Source: Nautilus pompilius
Lineage: Eukaryota; Mollusca; Cephalopoda; Nautilida; Nautilidae
DNA length: 64,000 nucleotides
Assembly (NCBI GenBank): GCA_018389105.1
Contig: JACATO010000318.1
Span: 1,216,001 to 1,280,000 of the forward strand
Direction of reading: 5' to 3'
In this document: piece after piece, positions 47,269 through 64,000 of the stretch
How the letters are laid out: each line of letters opens with the position of its first letter
Numbering within the stretch: position 1 is the first letter of the stretch
Translations under genes and position numbers: made by a program
The notes under the pieces: model-generated
Told to the model about the DNA's origin: nothing
The model's database searches: none
Seen by the model: only the letters and a program-made list of their open reading frames with translations

Positions 47269-47403
47269 TTAAAATGTTTTCTAAAGAAAGCAGAAACTGA
47301 TCTTTCGCATGGATATGAACGGACATCATCATTTATTGATTCAAGCCAAGAATCGTCATGCAGCAGTGGTATATTTATCAATAGTTCCACGAAATGCTAC
47401 TAA
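47269..47403 (+). CDS. Possible 3'-terminal exon, Ser-rich
   Basis: Acceptor attttatttcag, then 44 open codons in phase 0 (LKCFLKKAETDLSHGYERTS, then SFIDSSQESSCSS and a C-terminal KCY) to a TAA at 47,403, with AATAAA at 47,433-47,438. Base composition is less AT-rich than the flanks. No upstream exon or family was found, so this may be chance. Confidence 0.25.
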   Translation, partial: LKCFLKKAETDLSHGYERTSSFIDSSQESSCSSGIFINSSTKCY

Positions 47404-47699
47404 ATTTTCCTCAACAGATTTGTGTATTCCCAAATAAACATTTAATTAAAAACCTTTCAATTTAAACGTGTGTACTTATGTTTGAAATTTAAGAGAAAAA
47501 CCCCTCGATTTTCAAAACGTCAATTTGTTGCTTTATTTTCTTGACTTTATGTTAGCGTGTATACATCAGATTTTAAATACACGTGCTAAATATGTTTTAA
47601 AATCCAGATAAAAATAAGTCTTTTCAAACGTTAGGTTATATTCTTAATTTAAATTAATTGTAGACAGAATGATAATAAAATCTATTTTTCTTTTATAAA

Positions 47700-48841
47700 A
47701 TACTAAAAGAGCTCAGGGAAGTTGTGTTTTGGTTTTCAAAGGTGGTGGAAAAAAAAGTAGAGGGAAAGTGAGGGTGGAGGGAAGACAGGGGAGGAGCGGG
47801 GGTGGGGAAAAGAAAGAAAGGAGCAGGCGAGCGAGGAAAGAATTGCAGAGAAGGAAGGGGAAAGCATAAAGAGCGGAGAGAGAAGAGCGAGCGAGAGAAG
47901 AGAGAGAGAGAGCGCAGCGAGAGAGGAGAGAGCGCGAGGGAGAGAGAAAGAGAGAAGCGAGAAATAACAGAGAGAGAGAGAGAGAGAGAGAGGAGCGCGT
48001 GCGAGAGAGAAGAGAAAGCAAGAGCAGTCGAGCGAGAGAGAGCTAGAAAGGAAAGAGAGAGAGAGCCAGAAAGAGGAGAGAGGAGACCGAAAGAGAGAGA
48101 GCAGCGAGCGAGAGAGAGCGAGAGCGAGAGAGAGCGCGGCGCGCAGAGCTCGCGCGCGAGCAGAGAGAGAGAGCGCGAGAGAAAGAGCGAGAGATCTTAT
48201 CGCGCGAAGAGAGCTATATAGAGCGCTCTCGCTCGCGAGCGATCGAAAGACGCCATATCTCTCTTCGCGACAGAGAGCTAGCGCTCGAAGCGATCGCGCG
48301 CGAGAGAGCTCGAGCGACTCTCGCTATCTAGAGCTCTCGCTCTGAGCTAGCGCTCGAGCCGCGCTCTCGCGAGAGGAACGAGAGATTCTCTATGAGATAA
48401 AGCTCTATCTATAGCCGCTCTCTCTATCTCGCGCTATCGCGCTCTCTATGAGCGAGATCGCGAGCCCCTCGAGGATCTATCGCGCGCCAGAGCTCGCGCG
48501 AGCGCCCGCAAAATCGTCGCGCGCCGTCTCGAGCCAGAAGGCGCTCTCTGCCTAGACATACAATCGAGAGCGAGCTCGACTCTCTCTCGAGCCCTCCATC
48601 TCCCTCCCCTCCCTCCAATCCGCTCCCAGTTCCATCTGCGCTCTCTCATCTCTCTCGCTCCAGCTAGCTTCTCTCGCGCCCTCCAGCTCGCTCTCTCGCT
48701 CGAGAGCTTCTCGCGCTCGCGCTCGCTTCTCTGCTCTCTCTCTTCTCTCTTTCTCTCTCTCTCTCTCCCTCCCTCCCTCTCTCTTCCCTCCATATCTCTC
48801 TCTCTCTCTCGCTCTCTCTTCTCCATCTCTCTCTCTCTCTC

Positions 48842-48884
<43 letters not shown>

Positions 48885-48912
48885 TTTCTTCTCTCTCTCT
48901 CTCTCTCTCTCT
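47700..48912. repeat. GA / TC inverted simple-repeat block
   Basis: Left arm (about 47,760-48,190) is purine-only GA repeat; right arm (about 48,560-48,912) is its TC complement. The centre (about 48,190-48,560) is an irregular mix of GAGCTC, CGCGCGAG and TCTCGC words with elevated CpG, unlike any other part of the window. Could form a large hairpin. Translated frames of Arg/Glu or Leu/Ser are artefacts. Confidence 0.9.
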
Positions 48913-49690
48913 ACATTTACTGTAACGACAAATTTACAATTTCTTTAAATTTAATTTTCTCTTTCAAAAATTTAATGTTAAATTTTGCTCAATTCTCTTA
49001 AAGTGAAAACAATGAATTAATCAAACCGGACACCAGTTTAACTCTTTCTCTCTGGGAACAATACATGCGGCGGGTTATTGATATGTTGTGAATGATTTAT
49101 AGTTGTATAACTTTTTAAATTTTTTTTCTACCAAAGAGCATATCTCGTGGTTTTATAATCAAGAGTTGGCGACAACAAAAATAATTGTAAAGAAAAAAAA
49201 CAAAGGAAATAAGTTAAAATAAATTAATAATATTTTTAATTGTAAAAAAAAGAACAACCCCCCCATCTTTGCAAAGACCAGAAGCACCGAACAAACTAAT
49301 TATTATTAGATTGAAAAAATTCCGGATAAAATTAAAACAAAGGACAAAAATACAATCTACAGGAAGTAGAGGATTAGCTCTGGTGTGGTGTGTCCGAGGA
49401 CTGATTAAGGTCTGACAAATGCCTTTGACCCCGGGCGGTAACCCAATCATGGGCTTATGCTAGTACCCTTGCAATCCCTCAGTAACAGACATCAGTGAGC
49501 TAAGCAGCTGCGCTCCCTGAAGTCAGGTCTATATTTCAGGTTATGTTCTTATCGATTCCACGACGATGCGCATTTGATATTTTAAAAAGAACAAAACTCC
49601 CAACAAACAATAAACAACGAAGCTTTGGTGAACAAAATCATTGCACTCCAAATCTAAACTGACAATTTATTTGTAAGACCATTTGTACGT
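48913..49690. other. Spacer, nothing firm
   Basis: AT-rich, with a more balanced stretch at about 49,360-49,540 that may be an old SINE, but no promoter boxes or ends can be shown. Confidence 0.4.
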
Positions 49691-49990
49691 CATTTCCATT
49701 TCCAAGCTGCAGGCAGTGCCTCTACAGAGACGACCACGCGGGTGACCTTGGGTTCGGTACATTCTCAGCTCTGCTGGAGATGCGACCAACGTATAAAAAC
49801 AGATAGGCCGAGACTGGCCGCGGCTTCTTTGATGGCCCGAGTCGAGAGAGGGGCTGGCTTAGACAGGGATTCCAAGAATGCGTTTCAAGGAACTGATTAG
49901 CCCATCAGTGATGACAAGGATCACCTCGGTTTTGAATTTATCCTTGGGTTACTGCACAATGTGTTCAGCATCTCCATCATCAAAGTGATC
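49690..49990 (-). pseudogene. Decayed von Willebrand A (vWA) domain fragment
   Basis: The minus strand reads KTEVILVITDGLISS, the core strand and ITDG motif of vWA domains, then in a second frame RAIKEAAASLGLSVF, the next helix and strand, then TEPKVTRVVVSVEAL in the same second frame after a stop. Order and spacing match a vWA domain such as those in collagens and matrilins. Stops and at least one frame change break it, and no flanking exons are seen, so it is a relic or a strongly degraded exon. Confidence 0.5.
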
Positions 49991-50399
49991 CAAGCTAATA
50001 TAAATATATGCGCTGTGACCATCTGTATGGCATAATTCGTTGGTTGTCCACATTTATGGCAGCCGGTGTATGCATGCACCAAATCGCTGTTCTTATTAAT
50101 ACTCTGTAGATGTGTAACTTTATAGTGATTTTTTTTATTTTGTTGTTTTTAATCCATATTTGTTTGTTATCATTTAACGTAATAAAAACAGGAGAAATTC
50201 GGGGGCAGAAATTTAAAGCCATTCACGCGCTCGAGCAGAATTTCCAGTCGTTTGCACATTCGTACTGCGACGACGATTTACTCTCCAGCCCCTAACCCCG
50301 CATCGTCCCACGTTCCCTCTCCAGAGTCTGGTTCCATAAACCACCCACCACCCCCCGAAATCAGATTAGATTTTATTCACAGCCGTTGCGAAACAAAAC

Positions 50400-50664
50400 C
50401 GGTTATTCTCGATCTGCCGGCTTAGACCGACCGGTCGGCTTTTAACTTCTCCTCTCGGCGCTCGGCGACCGTCGTCGATGAGGAGGGGGTCGGGCCCGAT
50501 TGGCGGTCACGAGGCTTCGGGGAAACTGGAGAAAGCTGTCACTCTCGCGTTCCGTCGCTCGGCCAACCCCGACAACGAGAGCTTTCACCACGTCTGCCCC
50601 CCCCCCCAACCTCCGACACCAACAGACTTCTGCTCCATTTTCGCCCGGATTTCTAAAGAAGAAA
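50400..50664 (+). promoter_or_regulatory. CpG-rich leader of the metalloproteinase gene with an overlapping uORF
   Basis: GC- and CpG-rich sequence directly before the start codon, contrasting with the AT-rich surroundings, as in promoters and 5' UTRs. An ATG at 50,478 opens an upstream frame that runs past the main start (50,665) to 50,753 in a different frame. If transcribed, it would reduce translation from the main start. No TATA box is seen. Confidence 0.5.
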
Positions 50665-63293
<12,629 letters not shown>

Positions 63294-63851
63294 GTGGGTC
63301 ATGGATAGGATGCGGAAAGACACTTCTACCAAAATAGAAGAATTTTGATTCCGTAGACTTCATTTTTACTACACTAAAGGGACCGGAGAGTTTTTGATAC
63401 CGATAAAAAGTTTTCACCTTTTTTTCTTTTTTTTAAAAAAAAAAAGCATCTATTTTAATGTACATAAAGTGAAAGTAGACATTTTTTAATGTATGCTTTT
63501 GGATTTTAAAAATAATTGCATTATATCAGTTGTATTTCAAAATTATTTTATATACACGTGACTTTGTTTGTTGTCTCCTGTCTGACGATATCTGTGGTGC
63601 GCTGACGTCTAACAGGATGAGGTAAAATATAAATACACCGCATCGTATATTCTGCCAACATGGCGCTCGCTTTACAGACAGCATGTTAGACAGAAACCAA
63701 AACCCTTTTACGTTGTTGCCTGCAGTCCAGTAGACTGGATATTAATTACCCTTATGGGGATCTTTTTGAACAATGTCCTCGTGATAGGTTTATAACAAAA
63801 ACAAGATGTCTGCAACTTTTTCCTAAAACGAGAAAACGGTTGTTTTGTTTT

Positions 63852-64000
63852 GTATGTGTGCGTGCGTGTGTGTGCGTGCGTGTGTGTGTGTGGTGTGTGT
63901 GTGTGCGTGTGGTGTGTGTGTGTGTGTGTGCGTGCGTGCGTGCGTGTGTGTGTGGTGTGTGTGTGTGCGTGTGTGTGCGTGTGTGTGAGCGTGTGCGTGC
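63852..64000 (+). repeat. (GT)n/(GC) microsatellite at the window edge
   Basis: TG repeat with regularly spaced GCGTGC variants, running off the right edge. Confidence 0.95.

Noticed and set aside
47713-48826. Arg/Glu-rich and Leu/Ser-rich frames
   Set aside because: Readings of GA/TC simple repeat.

Overview
The window looks like an AT-rich, intron-rich, repeat-laden metazoan genome, most probably a lophotrochozoan and likely a mollusc. Reasons: multi-exon genes with canonical GT/AG introns of 0.5-4 kb, pogo/Tigger DNA transposons and MITEs, abundant GA, GT, TTA and AAT microsatellites, a 95-bp satellite, and two genes made of small six-cysteine, His-rich secreted modules whose cysteine spacing resembles the mollusc (oyster) Cvsi serine-protease-inhibitor family. 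The species cannot be named from the sequence. Most real coding exons here are short and are found by splice sites and phase, not by long ORFs; the longest ORFs are readings of simple repeats.

Layout. (1) 1-10.94 kb, minus strand: the first five coding exons of THOC5 (THO mRNA-export complex subunit), running off the left edge. Its introns hold two Tigger copies (one ends 19 bp from a splice donor), two MITEs and a 1.4-kb GA-rich minisatellite. (2) 11-16.4 kb: no host gene seen; a decayed hAT/ZMYM-like transposase. (3) 16.48-25.66 kb, plus strand: a secreted cysteine/histidine-rich gene made of a signal-peptide exon and twelve alternating A and B domain exons in a 1.37-kb tandem array, every intron phase 1. 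A broken related exon lies at 27.8 kb and a possible terminal exon at 34.0 kb. (4) 29.8-31.5 kb, minus strand: an unrecognised chain of cysteine-bearing candidate exons. (5) 35.0-40.7 kb, plus strand: a complete four-exon paralogue coding for a 126-aa, three-domain secreted protein, with a Tigger copy in its second intron. (6) 41-50 kb: a 32-copy 95-bp satellite, a GT minisatellite, a large GA/TC inverted repeat and a decayed von Willebrand A (vWA) fragment. (7) 50.66 kb to the right edge, plus strand: a secreted matrix metalloproteinase with signal peptide, prodomain with cysteine switch, catalytic zinc site, Pro/Thr-rich hinge and most of a hemopexin propeller; the last exon(s) lie outside.

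The most unusual locus is the tandem exon array. Phase-1 symmetrical exons allow whole domains to be gained, lost or skipped without changing frame, near-identical introns indicate recent unequal crossing-over or gene conversion, and the B domain has 15 His in 43 residues. If the Cvsi resemblance holds, this is a growing multi-headed inhibitor or metal-binding secreted protein, with a three-domain sister gene 10 kb away and a metalloproteinase 10 kb beyond that. The functional link to the metalloproteinase is only positional.

All exon models rest on reading splice sites, phases and family resemblance by eye; no alignment or search was run.
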